This document shows positions 10,643-20,425 of a stretch of 64,000 nt of DNA, piece after piece. Each line of letters opens with the position of its first letter. Within the stretch, counting starts at the first letter, position 1. The stretch is taken from contig JAVGWX010000007.1 in NCBI GenBank assembly GCA_036924085.1, positions 33,345,953-33,409,952 on the forward strand, read 5' to 3'. The stretch is from Ariolimax columbianus. Taxonomy: Eukaryota > Mollusca > Gastropoda > Stylommatophora > Arionidae. The notes under the pieces are model-generated. The model searched no databases. It saw only the letters and a list, made by a program, of their open reading frames with translations, and was not told the origin of the DNA. A program made the translations under genes and the position numbers.

Positions 10643-10947
10643 CTGTCTACTATTTTTAAAAAGACTATCATTACTGAACTTTTCCCCTTTGTAGGGATTG
10701 TGACAGGAGATATATAGGGCCAGGGAATATAGGTCTCTTGCTGACAGTTGCTCAGCAGTGTGCAAGCTAGGGTTTTATTTCATTTTCGGAACCCCTCGTA
10801 ATTTTATTTTTACATTGTTCTGTTATTTTACAGTCCATATTTTTAACAAGCTTACACTTGTTCACCATTGGATATCCAAAATTGTGTCTTTCAATACATG
10901 CATTCTTTTTGCTTTGTTAATTATTCACTTCAAGTGCCATTTTCACA
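10643..10947. other. No gene recognised
   Basis: T-rich sequence on the plus strand with short open frames that look like chance. Confidence 0.5.
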
Positions 10948-11340
10948 TCAAAGGTGGGCTGCAATGGATCTCCAGTGTACTCTATCTCTTGCTGTAGGGG
11001 TCCAATCTGACAGGCTTTTTACAGTCCATCTCCTGATGTTATCCACCCACTTAAAATGTTGTCTGCCTCTTGAACGACTGCCTTCCACCCTACCCTCCTG
11101 TATGGTCTTCGACAATGAGGTATGTCTTGTTATATGACCAAAACAGCGTAACTGTCTAACCCTGATTTTGGTCATTAATTCTCTTTTCATTCCCAAATAT
11201 TTTTAGATTTCCATCACTTTTGTTTTCTTCTCTTTCAAAGAAATGCGACCAAATCTTCTATATACCCACATTTTAAATCCTGTCACTTAGTCTCTCACAG
11301 TAGTCCAAAGCCTGAATCATTTCTTCCCATTTACTCATGT
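10948..11340 (-). mobile_element. RTE-like LINE C-terminal fragment
   Basis: An open minus frame (10948-11196) reads RQLRCFGHITRHTSLSKTI, then GRVEGSRSRGRQHFKWVDNI and a WTPTARDRVHWRS ending. This is the conserved tail found after the RT in many RTE-like elements. Upstream sequence to 11340 continues the same protein out of frame. A relative lies at 32225-32660. Confidence 0.75.
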
Positions 11341-11655
11341 GTCTCTCCTTTGTACATTAGGCAAGACCTGATAAACGTGCACATAAATGCATTTTCAAAC
11401 TAAGCTGCAGTGACCCCCATTCTGCTACTGGACCAAATGGGGAAGAATGATCTTTGTTTTCAATCGGAGTGTCCAGTATCTGGATCAGATGCCGGCCCTC
11501 TAAGGTGTTTAATCTGGCCGCCAAACACTTAAATAAATTACATGGGCTCTGTAAATGCAAGTACTGTGTATTGAATGAGATTAACATAATTAGTACAATT
11601 TAAAATTTAGATTTTCTTATTCAGTGTTTAAATTGTAATGATATAGTTATGCATG
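11341..11655. other. No gene recognised
   Basis: No coding motif, tRNA-like box or tandem structure seen. Confidence 0.45.
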
Positions 11656-11950
11656 TGGATCATCAATTTTGGTTCAAGTATGGCCCATTAGGGTCTGCCA
11701 AATCTGACCATCAACAATTTTTGTTCAAGTATGGCCCACCAGGGTTAGACAATATGACCATCAACAATTTTGGTTCAGGCATACTCATCACGGTCTGCCA
11801 AAACTGACAACATGGCCAACAACAAATTTGGTTCAAATATGGCCCACTAGAGTTTGCCAAATATGACCATTAACAATTTTGGTTCAAGTATGATCTATTA
11901 GGCTCTGGCAAATCTGAAAATATGACCATCAACAATTTTGGTCTAAGTAC
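11656..11950. repeat. Diverged ~60-bp tandem repeat, about five units
   Basis: Units share 'atgaccatcaacaattttgg', 'ttcaagtatggcccac' and 'agggtctgccaaa'. They differ at roughly 10-20% of positions, so the array is old. The final unit runs straight into the C-rich tract. Confidence 0.85.
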
Positions 11951-11992
11951 CCCCCCACCCCCCCCCCCCCCCACCCCCCCCACCCCCACGCC
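11951..11992. repeat. C-rich homopolymer tract
   Basis: About 40 bases of C with a few A. Prone to slippage and to sequencing or assembly error. Confidence 0.9.
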
Positions 11993-12154
11993 TCTCTTGG
12001 TGATGTTTGGTTTTTTTTTTTTAAATGGCTGTTTAAAGAAGCAAAAATATACTCATTTTAATATTGTTATTTATGTGTTTCACTCCAGTCATCTATCTGC
12101 CACACATGAATTTCATGTCAAGTTAATTTAACTCTTGATGTTTCTTTGGTGGTG

Positions 12155-12375
12155 GTGGCTTACAGTGGCTTTTCATGCATCCCGATGCGTACTTGGGTCC
12201 TCCTGGCTGTAGTGCAATGTTACGCTCCTTAGTAATCTTACCACAATGGGAATTACAGTGTTGATACCCACTTTGTTGGCCAGACTGCTGTAATACAGCC
12301 TGTTTCCAGGAGCCCTACAAGGAAGTGAGAATGGGGGGGGGTTCTTGGTCAGTATGTTTCACCTGACCCTGATGT
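12155..12375 (-). repeat. SINE-E copy
   Basis: Shares 'tacagtggct', 'tcctcctggctgtagtgcaa' and 'cagcctgtttccagg' with the copy at 1241-1560, same orientation. Related sense-orientation pieces are at 12685-12775. Confidence 0.75.
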
Positions 12376-12555
12376 TACGCGTCACTCCCCCATGACTGTG
12401 TTAAATGTTTCCCCTCCTGGATTAATATCAGTACTTCATTGTGGTGAAATATGTTATACATTTTTTCATAACTTTATACATAATAAATGTTTTGGAAACT
12501 GCTGTCTTTTTTTATGAAAAAATGTGTATGCATGAAAGTACGATTGGGAGCTGAC

Positions 12556-12670
12556 GATGCTGCACAGTGAATGCCTGCGATGCTGCACAGTGAATGCTGA
12601 TGATGCTGCACAGTGAATTCTGATGATGCTGCACAGTGAATGCTGATGATGCTGCACAGTGAATGAGCTA
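12556..12670 (+). repeat. 23-bp tandem array, five units
   Basis: Units start at 12556, 12579, 12602, 12625 and 12648. The consensus is 'gatgctgcacagtgaatgct' plus 3 bp. Nearly identical units indicate recent expansion. On the minus strand the array lies within an open frame (12466-12705) that I regard as chance. Confidence 0.92.
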
Positions 12671-12684
12671 AAAGCAGCGAGGGA

Positions 12685-12775
12685 CTCAGCTGCCTCTGCC
12701 TCCAATAGGTGACCCTGGAAACAGGCTGTACTAATGCAGTCTGGCTAAGAGAATAGGGATCAGTGGGAAGTCAAA
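12685..12775 (+). repeat. SINE-E fragment
   Basis: Contains 'gaaacaggctg' and 'gcagtctggctaa' in SINE-E order. Truncated at both ends. Confidence 0.6.
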
Positions 12776-12974
12776 GCTGGTACCCACAAAAACCAGCTGA
12801 AACTAGATGAGTCTGGTTGTAAGGTGTAGATATCGCAGACTTGCTTCAAACTACAACACAAAGTCCTTTTCAGGACGAACAAAGTAGAAAAAGGTGCTCG
12901 GAAACACGAGAAAAATAGAGAAACTATAAAGCTGGTAAGAGAGTTGGGGATAAATAAGAATGAACTAAATCAGA

Positions 12975-13256
12975 GTCGGACAGTACATAAAGGCAAAGGC
13001 CGCCATCCATCGTAGACGATGATGGCATAATTTATTTTACTTGTGCTATTTTTATATGGATTAACTGCTCTACTTTTTATCCTCACTCTCCTGTCTTGTG
13101 CCGCACAACCCCAGTGGCAAGTCAAGGACAAGATGACTAGGGGGCGACTACAAGATGCAGGTGACTCTGCATCAAGCACTCGTGAAAAAGACGGCGGAGT
13201 CCGGAGTCGAACTCACACTACCTGATTATGAGGCCGACGGCTTAACCACGGAATCA
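12975..13256 (-). repeat. tRNA-derived SINE (Met-like head)
   Basis: The minus strand begins with a tRNA-like head: 'gtggttaagccgtcggc', an anticodon-loop-like 'ctcataa' (CAT) and box B 'gagttcgactcc' near 13203-13214. The body extends to about 12975. The acceptor arm does not pair, so this is a SINE rather than a tRNA gene. Single copy in the window. Confidence 0.6.
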
Positions 13257-13299
13257 CCTCAGACAGCACATATATCTATGGCAAATCAAAAGACCTAAC

Positions 13300-13445
13300 A
13301 CCTTATTGAAAGCCCTACAGGGTGAAAAGGTGACGGGCAAGACAACATGATATGTTGGAGGATAACATCTGGAGATGGAAAGAAAGCTTGCCAGATTGGA
13401 CCAGCAAGGCAAGAAACAGAGGATGTTAGAGATTCACTGCAGTCT
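13300..13445 (+). mobile_element. RTE-like LINE C-terminal scrap
   Basis: The plus strand shows, across a frameshift, LEDNIWRWKESLPDWTSKAR, like the DNI(K)EWTGKSL tail of RTE-like proteins. A relative is at 15235-15425. Confidence 0.5.
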
Positions 13446-13488
13446 ACCCTCAATGTGACATGTGATCTATTTTAGATAATTCAAGTCT

Positions 13489-13738
13489 GGGGATGGCGTG
13501 GCCTAGTGGTTAAGTGGCACGGCTCACGAACCAAAGGTGCTGGGTTCGATTCCCATCACAGTACCGGCCGTTACCCCGGGGAAGCAAACCCTTAGAAAAT
13601 GCAGGAGGAAGCAGACCCTTACATAAAATGCGTGCTGAAGTCGGATGTACTGGGCCGACAGGCGGTAAATAAAAACCACAGTGTAACGCACACCGCCTTG
13701 GAGAATAGAAAAATAAGGCGAACGCAAAAAAAAAAAAA
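13489..13738 (+). repeat. SINE-A, tRNA-Val-like head, poly(A) tail
   Basis: SINE-A family of about 250 bp. A tRNA-like head with box A 'ggcctagtggttaag' and box B 'ggttcgattcc' (13543-13553) is followed by a body with 'ggaagcaaaccctta', 'gcaggaggaagcagaccctt' and 'caccgccttgg', then an A-run. In the copy at 33619 the anticodon loop reads CTCACAA, suggesting tRNA-Val(CAC) ancestry. Five copies in the window. Confidence 0.88.
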
Positions 13739-13794
13739 CTGTATCTTTAAATCTTATGATCATTTTACCTCAATTAGTTAAGTCTTAAAAATTG

Positions 13795-14132
13795 TTGTTA
13801 ACAAACTCATCAAACAATTGTTAAAAAGCTCTTTACTACCAAACAATTGTTAAAAAACTCTTTACCAAACAATTGTTTATAGCTCTTCATCAAACATTTG
13901 TTAAAAACATCTATACTATAAAACAATTCGTAAAAAGCTCTTTACTACCAAACAAATGTTAAAAAGCTCTTTACTACCAAGCAATTGTTAAAAAAAACCC
14001 ATGTCAAACAAATGTTAAAAAGCTCTTAACTACCAAGCAATTGTTAAAAAACCCTTGTCAAACAAATATTAAAAAGCTCTTAACTACCAAGCAATTGTTA
14101 AAAAACCCTTGTCAAACAAATATTAAAAAGCT
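13795..14132. repeat. ~29-bp decayed tandem array
   Basis: About ten imperfect units of 'caaacaattgttaaaaagct' plus a variable 'ctttactac' spacer. Units vary in length and sequence, so the array is old. Strongly AT-rich. Confidence 0.85.
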
Positions 14133-14462
14133 CTTTGAGTAACTGTTTCTGCCTTGGGCATTCAGACAAATATCTAGTCAATTAAAATTGAAAGTAGAGA
14201 GCAAACAATGATAAGCTTGATTAATTAGTAGGTAACAAATCTACTCATTTTGTGCTGAGCACAATGCCACTGGTTAAAGATAAACAACTTTTGTAAAAAT
14301 GTTTTGTTTATAGTCTTAGTTGACTTGTACTTCTACAAGGGCAGATACCCCTGTGCAGGTCCCAGTTCTGGCGTGAGCTGGATGTAGCCGAGAGGAAGAT
14401 TTCCTGCTTAGCAGACTAGGCTCGAGTAGATATTACTCCACTACATTGGGACAAGTGCCGCG
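14133..14462. other. No gene recognised
   Basis: A possible tRNA-like 'gtagccgagaggaaga' near 14383 lacks a convincing box B, so it was not called. Confidence 0.4.
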
Positions 14463-14575
14463 GATGGTGGTTAACCAATGTGCAAGCCCATCTTAATATA
14501 CTCAAACACTAGAGTTAAAGAAGATCCGCAGCCTGTTAAGCGCAATCTATGCTGCTCTTAACAAACCACCTAACT
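14463..14575 (-). repeat. SINE-C body without the LINE tail
   Basis: Matches the 54860-54965 part of SINE-C ('ttaaccaatgtgcaag', 'tatgctgctcttaacaaacc') but lacks the CR1-like 3' end. Confidence 0.7.
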
Positions 14576-14861
14576 ATGGCCGGTGTTATACCATGCCACA
14601 CAGTTAATTGCCACTTACAACATGCTCTTGGTGGGGCAGTGGTGCTACTCTTGTCCTTGTCACACACTAAGACCCTGGCGGACCACTGGGGTTTATGGTG
14701 TTATTTAAAATATAAGTATTTTAAAATTGTTAATAGTACTGACTTCATTGCACCTGGTCACCTCCAAATGTGCTCAGTCCCTTTCATTGCCCTAAATGAC
14801 AGCAGGAACTCATTAGTTCCTGAGGCAGCTTTGAATTTTCTCCTGATTTCATCAAGTACTA
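14576..14861. other. No gene recognised
   Basis: A 109-residue open frame (14549-14878) has no family features and starts inside SINE-C, so it is probably chance. Confidence 0.4.
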
Positions 14862-15012
14862 ATTTACAGCTAGGTTGACTGAAGCATGCGGTCGTACCAT
14901 GAAAAAAAAAACCGATATGTCTGGTCTTTCAAGCTGAGCATGATGTGATTCGAACCTGGTATGTTGGAATTGAAAGCCTCGTTAACGGCCCCTCGGCCAC
15001 TGAATCTCCAAG
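14862..15012 (-). repeat. tRNA-derived SINE head
   Basis: The minus strand shows 'gtggccgaggggccgttaac' (box A region) and 'aggttcgaatcac' (box B) with tRNA-like spacing, then 'gcatgcttcagt', shared with the SINE at 10370-10642. Confidence 0.55.
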
Positions 15013-15234
15013 TAATGGAATGAAAATAGCAGATTACATTTAAAAAAATCCTCAACAAGAATCGAACCTGTGAGAGCATGGAATCCTGAGCACATTCTAC
15101 AGGAACATCTACTCTATAGGGAAATGAGATGCCAGAGGGTGTGGAGCTGAGACAAAAGCTGTGGGGCAGCCACTCTGACCTGGTGAAGACTACAGACTTC
15201 ATCATAGCGACTGGCCTGCAGATATAACATGACC

Positions 15235-15425
15235 AAAGATCCTGAACGCAAATTTAAAAAAAGCAGTTCAGGGAGAATTGATGAATGAAAAAAAGTATAA
15301 TATAAGTCTATAAGTTGGAGAATAACATCAAAAGATTGACAGGGGAAAGCCTGGCAGATTGTATCATCAAGGCAAGCGACAGGATGTTAGATCCATTGCA
15401 ACTGATCTTTGAAGTGGAGATGGCA
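15235..15425 (+). mobile_element. RTE-like LINE C-terminal scrap
   Basis: Parallels 13300-13445, with shared 'ggagaataacat' and 'catcaaggcaagcgacagg'. Frameshifted and short. The remaining sequence from 15013 is unassigned. Confidence 0.45.
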
Positions 15426-15449
15426 GCTGAAAACTGAATTATGAGGGAG

Positions 15450-15770
15450 TTTTGAATTTTAAATTTATTCTGAAAAAGTTCGATACCAGTGCCCCATCAA
15501 GTGCATGGATTCCTGTAGAAAAAAATTATCTTGCACCTCCTGCTGAACCCCTTCATCGTACCTGAAAGTCTTTTCTCCGAATGCCTCTTTTAGTCGTCCA
15601 CAGAGATGTAGAAATCACTTGGGGATAGATTTGGTAAGTACAGCGGATGCGGTAGACACTGAAAGTGGTGGTCCATGATGGTTGCAGCCATTAAATGGGT
15701 AGTATTGAGGGTCGAGCATTGTCATGTTGCAAAAACAAAAACCACCGTTACTCAGAAGTACACATCGTTT
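15450..15770 (-). pseudogene. mariner-like transposase, catalytic end
   Basis: Reverse strand shows FLQHDNARP (second Asp) and, after frameshifts, SPSDFY and EAFGEKTFRYDEG, matching the C-terminal catalytic core of a mariner-like transposase. It is the distal part of the element whose N-terminal half lies at 16388-16880. Two SINEs occupy the gap, and about 200 bp of coding sequence between the parts seems lost. Confidence 0.7.
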
Positions 15771-15782
15771 GGATTTGGCTTG

Positions 15783-16130
15783 GCTTCGTTCGTTCTCAAT
15801 CTCCCGCTACCAAACCCTAAAAGGGCTTAAGTAGCAGAATGTAGTCAAGAGAACGGAATGCGTTGTGTCGTAGTTTACAGCTTGACTGCGATATTTGCAC
15901 CTTTCGGTCCAACACATCTGACTTCAGCAAGCATTTTTTGAGTACCGGGTTAGCATTCCCTCTTCGATCCCTACTCCTTAGCCAGTCTGCCCTGTTGCAG
16001 CCTGTTATCCAGGATCACCACGTGGAGGTGTAGAAGGGTCTTGGCAGCTCTGGTTCGCTGGCCCTGACGCTAGCAGTCAGCTATGGACCGCTGCAGCTCA
16101 TGCGCTGATCAGCGTCTTGATCCCTATTTG
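15783..16130 (-). repeat. SINE-B, near full length
   Basis: Full SINE-B order in reverse, from 'cgttctcaatctcccgctac' at the 3' end to 'gcgctgatcagcgtcttgat' at the 5' end. Inserted into the mariner at 15450-16880. Its flank 'ggcttggcttcg' resembles the 3' flank of the copy at 58697-59024, so that motif may belong to the SINE tail. Confidence 0.88.
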
Positions 16131-16179
16131 GATTTTATTGCGGGTCGAAGATGATTCCTGAGAAAGATCTGTTAATGAT

Positions 16180-16386
16180 CTATTCCCCAAGGCGGTGTGC
16201 GTTGCACTACAGTTTTTATTATGCGCCTGTCGGCCCAGTGCATCAGACTTCAGCATGCATTTTATGTGAGGTTCATTTACTAAGGGTTTGCTTCACTGAG
16301 GTAATGGCAGGTGCTGTGATGGGGATCGAACCCAGAACCTTCGGATTTTGAGCCGTGTCAATTGACCACTAGCCCATGCCGTCCCC
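16180..16386 (-). repeat. SINE-A copy
   Basis: Reverse-strand SINE-A: 'ccaaggcggtgtgcgttgca', then 'gggatcgaaccc' (box B, about 16321-16332) and 'gaccactagcccatgc' (box A). The A-tail is missing or decayed. It abuts the mariner remnant on its right. Confidence 0.85.
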
Positions 16387-16387
16387 C

Positions 16388-16880
16388 GTTCATGGTAGTG
16401 AATCCAGGTTTCATCTCCAGTAACAATTCTTGCTATGTAACCATTACCCCCTGGTTCAAAGCACAGCAAAAGTTCCTGACAGGCATCAACGTGTCGTTAT
16501 TTTAATTCTGGAGAAAGCTGCGGAGGCACCCACCTTGCAGACAGTTTGTGGTACTGTAGCAGATCATGGATGATGTGGTGTGCTGAACCTTGACTGATGT
16601 TCAGCAATTTCATTCACAGTCAATTAGTGATTTTCTTTAATGAGGCTGTTAACAGCTGCAATCAACTCTGGGGTCACTACTCGGTGTGCCAGACTTAGCC
16701 ATGGACAGTCTGTCACAGAAGTGACGCTATTTTGGAACTTCCTACTACCCTCATACACTTACTGGAGTGAAAGGCCTGCATCATCGTACTGGACCTTCAT
16801 TCGCCAATGAATTTATATAGGTTTCACTCCTCAAAAAAACTGATAACAAAACGCTGCTCCTCTTTAGTGCATGTCAATAG
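16388..16880 (-). pseudogene. mariner-like transposase, N-terminal half
   Basis: The minus strand encodes VVTPELIAAVNSLIKENH, then SAHHIIHDLLQYHKLSARWV and IVTGDETWIHYHE, the last holding the first catalytic Asp. These are the DNA-binding and first catalytic blocks of a mariner transposase, with stops and at least two frameshifts. Belongs with 15450-15770. Confidence 0.75.
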
Positions 16881-17086
16881 TGGGGCGGCTATCTTTTAAC
16901 TGCAATTATGATGTTATGTTGTTAATCTGCACGGTGATGGCATGTGCAAGACACTCTTGATATCCTTAGCAACCATATCAACAAGTCACATTACAAAGAC
17001 ATGGTTTTTCTAATTTCTATCCCACTTTTAAAGTTTTCATTTGAAGCCTCCTAGAAATACATATAAAAACTAAACTCCTCTACAAA

Positions 17087-18292
17087 TTCTTCTTCTTTGT
17101 ACGCTGTCAGACGTCAACTTGAATTTGTTCGAAGAAAGCAGTTGTCATCCTGAGGCTGTCGACACTGCCATAGAGCTTGTCTAGTGTTGCCACTGGTGCT
17201 TTCTCTGGTCCTCGTATGTTGGGCAATTTTGCAGCAGATGTTCAGCGGTAATTTTTTTTCCCTGTTCCACAGGTGCATTCGTCAGTGCCACCTATCTTCA
17301 GTTTATTGAATAGATGGTACCTCAGTCTGTTGTGGCCTGTGCGGAGTCTGAAGACCACGACCTGCTCTCTTCTGTTCAACTGGTAATAGGCATCATTTTT
17401 TGCGTAGCCAGTATGTTCGGTTTCCCATTTGGCCATGTATCTGGCCCTAATAAACATTTTGGACTCTTCGTAGGTCACACTAGAATCTGGTTGTGGTAGT
17501 CTTGCACCTTCTTTTGCCAGTCTGTCTGCCTCCTCGTTGCCTTGGGTTCCATCCCACTGTACCACTACTCTTTTTGGTGCGGACTGCTGGCATAGTTGAC
17601 AGAGTACTGCTCTTAAATCATTAAGTTCAGTATTTTTTATTGCTTTTTAGTGCTGTAACCACGGCCAGGGCATCTGTAAACAGGACTATCTGGCTTTTAT
17701 TGCTTTCACCTGTCAGCATTGCTTTTACTGCAGCCTTCAGTGCCTCTGCCTCCGCTCTGAAATTGCTTGAGAATTTTCCAGTTGCCACTGACAGTGTTAT
17801 TTTTCTACCATTTGGTAGGCTCAGGAATACCCCTCCCCCTCCATTCTGTGTTGTGTTTGTTACAGAACCGTAGGTGTATGCATGGGTCCAGTCCATGCTT
17901 GGGTAGTTTTCCGCTATGTACCTCAGGGTTATGTCTCTTTTTTCTTTTTCAGTCTGGCTGTTCTTGTTTCCAATACCTGGTATATTTTCTACCATCTCCG
18001 GAATGATATGCTGCTTCCATGTGGGTTTGCGTACAGTAGGGATGGGCTTTGGTGTTGTTACGGTGTTCATAGGGTCTTCGCTCATCTTTGCTTTGGTTAT
18101 TTCTGTAAAGTTTCTCCGCTTTAGTTTCCCTTTTCCAAATCTATTTAGTCTCTGATGCATTGGATGTTCTGTCAGTCTTCTTAGTTTCTCTGTTTGCTGC
18201 TGGGCTCTGCAGTCTCTTCTATTGGTCATGGATTGCAGATTTGTAATCTTTTCGAGTTCTACAATTGGCGTTGACTTCATGCATTCTGTTAT
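17087..18292 (-). mobile_element. I-like LINE copy 1 (RNase H and C-terminus)
   Basis: A 5'-truncated minus-strand copy of an RNase H-bearing LINE (I-like; related copies at 18293, 20426, 39251 and 47117). It holds the region before RNase H, the RNase H domain and a C-terminal CX(1)C...H...C box, and ends in (GAA)n (17087-17098 on the plus strand as ttc repeats). A frameshift at about 17600 separates two frames. In RNase H the usual YTDGS reads YTYGS, so the first catalytic Asp is Tyr. Its 5' end joins the 3' end of copy 2 head to tail at 18292/18293. Confidence 0.9.
17242..17565 (-). pseudogene. I-like LINE C-terminal domain fragment
   Basis: Continues copy 1 in another frame: GNEEADRLAKEGARLPQ (end of RNase H, with the last acidic residue), VVVFRLRTGHNRLRYHLFNK and CTCGT. 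The TAEHLLQNCP box that completes the C/H cluster in other copies follows, frameshifted by an extra T run at about 17250. Confidence 0.85.
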
Positions 18293-18298
18293 CTTCAT
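17627..18298 (-). pseudogene. I-like LINE RNase H fragment, catalytic Asp lost
   Basis: A 223-residue open part of copy 1. RNase H in such elements degrades the RNA strand after target-primed reverse transcription. Visible: HAYTYGSVTN (should be TDGS), FRAEAEALKAAV with the Glu kept, and LFTDALAVVTAL with the second Asp kept. The last codons before 17627 diverge into a frameshift. Predicted inactive. Confidence 0.85.
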
Positions 18299-20425
18299 CG
18301 TACGCAGTCAGAGAGTAACCATTATTTTTTCGAAAAAAGCGGCGGTCATCCTGAGGCTGTCGACACTGCCATAAAGCTTGTCTTGTGGTTCCACTGGTGA
18401 TGGCCACATCTGCTCTCTCTGATCCTCGTATGTCGGGCAGTTCTGCAGCAGATGCTCAGCGGTCATTTTCTCGGTACCACACGGGCATTCGTCGGTACCA
18501 CCTATCTTCAATTTGTTGAATAGGTCGTACCTCAGTCTATTGTGGCCAGTGCGAAGTCTGTAGACAACTACATGCTCTTTTCTGTTCCACTGGTAATAGG
18601 CATCGTTTTTGGTGTAGCCGGTATGTTCAGTTTCCCATTTGGTCATGTATCTGGCTTTAATAAGCCGTTTTGACTCTTCATACGTCATACTAGTATCGGT
18701 TTGTGGTAGTCTTGCACCTTCTTTTGCCAGTCTGTCTGCCTCCTCGTTGCCTTGGATGTTGCAGTGTGATGGGACCCACTGTACCACTACCCTTTTTGGT
18801 GCAGACTGCTGGCATAGTTGACAGAGTGCTGCTCTTAAGTCATTAAGCTCAGTGTTTTTCTGGCTTTTTAGCGCTGTGTCTACGGCCAGAGCATCTGTAA
18901 GCAGGACTATATGGCTTTCATTTTCTTTATGTGTCACCATTTCTTCCACTGCCGCCCTCAGTGCCTCTGCCTCCGCTCTGAAATTGCTTGTGTACTTATA
19001 AGTAGCGAATGACAGTGTTATTTTTCTGCCCTTTGGTAGGTTCAGGAATGCTCCTGCCCCTCCGTTCTGTGTAGTGTTTGTTACAGAACCGTCGGTGTAT
19101 GCATGGGTCCAGTCCATGCTTGGGTAGTTTTTCTATATAAAGCTTAGGGTAGTATCTCTCCTTTCTTTTTCAGTCTGGCAGTTTTTGTTTCCAATACCTG
19201 GTATATTTTCTACCACCTCTGGAAATATATCCTGCCTCCAGGTAGGTTTTCGTACAGTAGTGATGGGCTTTGGTGTTGTTAGTGCGTTTATGGGATAGTC
19301 GTGCATCTTCGCTTTGGCTATTTCTGCAAAGTTTCTCCGCTTTAGTTTCCCATTTCCCAAATTGTTTAGTCTCTGGTGCATTGGGTGGTCAGTCAGTCTT
19401 CGGAGTTTCTCTGACTGCAGCTGGGCTCTGCAGTCTCTTCTATCGGTCATGGGTTGCAGCTTTGTAATCTTTTCGAGTTGTACAATTGGCGTTTACTTCA
19501 TGCCTCCTGTTATAACTCTCATGGCTTGGTTTTGAAGTTTGCTAATTTTATCAAAGTTCGCCTTTGCTGCTGTTGCCCATGCCGCAATGCCATACTCGAG
19601 AACTGGTCTCACTCTTCCAGTATACAGTTTCTTCAGTATTCTTTTGTCTGCTCCCCAGCTTGTGCCAGCAAGTTTCCTCATGATTGCCATTCTTTGTCTG
19701 GCTCTCATTCGGTTTCTCTCGATCTGACTTTTCCATGTCATGCGCCGATCAAATGAAACGCCCAAGTAGTTTGGGTTGTCGTTTGGCCGTAGATATTTGC
19801 TGTTAAGACTTATTTTGGTGTTCTGTGGTTTATTTGAAAGTGAGAATATCGTACATGTTGTTTTTTCTTCATTTATTTTGACCAGCCAAGATTTCGCCAC
19901 TCCTCCAATGATGTTAGGGCCTGCTGCATCCGATTGTTTGCTACGGTGAGATTCTTTTCAGAGGTCCATATAGCCAGATCGTCTGCAAACATGGAGTTGT
20001 GGACTCTTCTTGGTATATTCTCTATGATATTTATATACACCAGAAAAAGCGTGGGTGACAGTACTCCCCCTTGTGGTACTCCTTGCTCCAGCGTCACCTT
20101 TTTGCTCATCTGCCCTTGTACTTGAACTCTGGCTGTTCGGTTTTTGAGGTAGTGGCTGATCCATCTGTACATTTTTCCAGATACTTCACTTCTTCATAGC
20201 TTGACTTTAAGTCCCTCTTTCCAGACCTTGTCAAATGCCTTCTCTAGATCCACCCAAACCGCTACTGTATGCTTTTTCTCTTGGTAAGCATCCTCTATTT
20301 CCTGTGCTATGAGAGTGATCTGGTCCTCAGTGGATCTGTGTTGTCTAAATCCAGCTACCTGTGGAATTAATATGTGTTTTTCTTCCAGGTGCCACATCAG
20401 TCTGGTGTTTATCATACACTCCATC
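18293..20425 (-). mobile_element. I-like LINE copy 2, 3' part (split by copy 3)
   Basis: The 3' part of a minus-strand element whose 5' part is at 22772-24175. From 20425 downwards it holds the RT palm with FADDLAIW, the thumb, RNase H (YTDGS, EAEALRAAV, LTDALAVDTAL) and the C-terminal box CPCGT...TAEHLLQNCP. The frame is cut into at least five pieces (18308-19117, 19133-19450, 19493-19900, 19873-20172, 20194-20425). The 12-bp 'atacactccatc' at 20414-20425 is one target-duplication arm for copy 3. Confidence 0.92.
18308..19117 (-). pseudogene. I-like LINE RNase H plus C-terminal domain
   Basis: A 269-residue open stretch of copy 2. The RNase H acidic residues appear intact: Asp in YTDGS, Glu in EAEAL, Asp in LTDALAV and Asp in GNEEADRLAK. 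The C-terminus has GGTDECPCGT and MTAEHLLQNCP, a C/H cluster typical of this LINE group, probably nucleic-acid binding. A stop at about 19120 cuts it from the upstream RT. Confidence 0.9.

Noticed and set aside
13489..13560. tRNA gene
   Set aside because: Boxes A and B are present but the acceptor stem does not pair, and the head continues into a SINE body found five times.
14549..14878. 109-residue open frame
   Set aside because: Starts inside SINE-C and shows no domain or conserved pattern.
20309..20425. N-terminal extension of the 703-residue RT frame
   Set aside because: These codons are antisense of copy 2; the insertion joint and TSD place the true LINE start at 20426.
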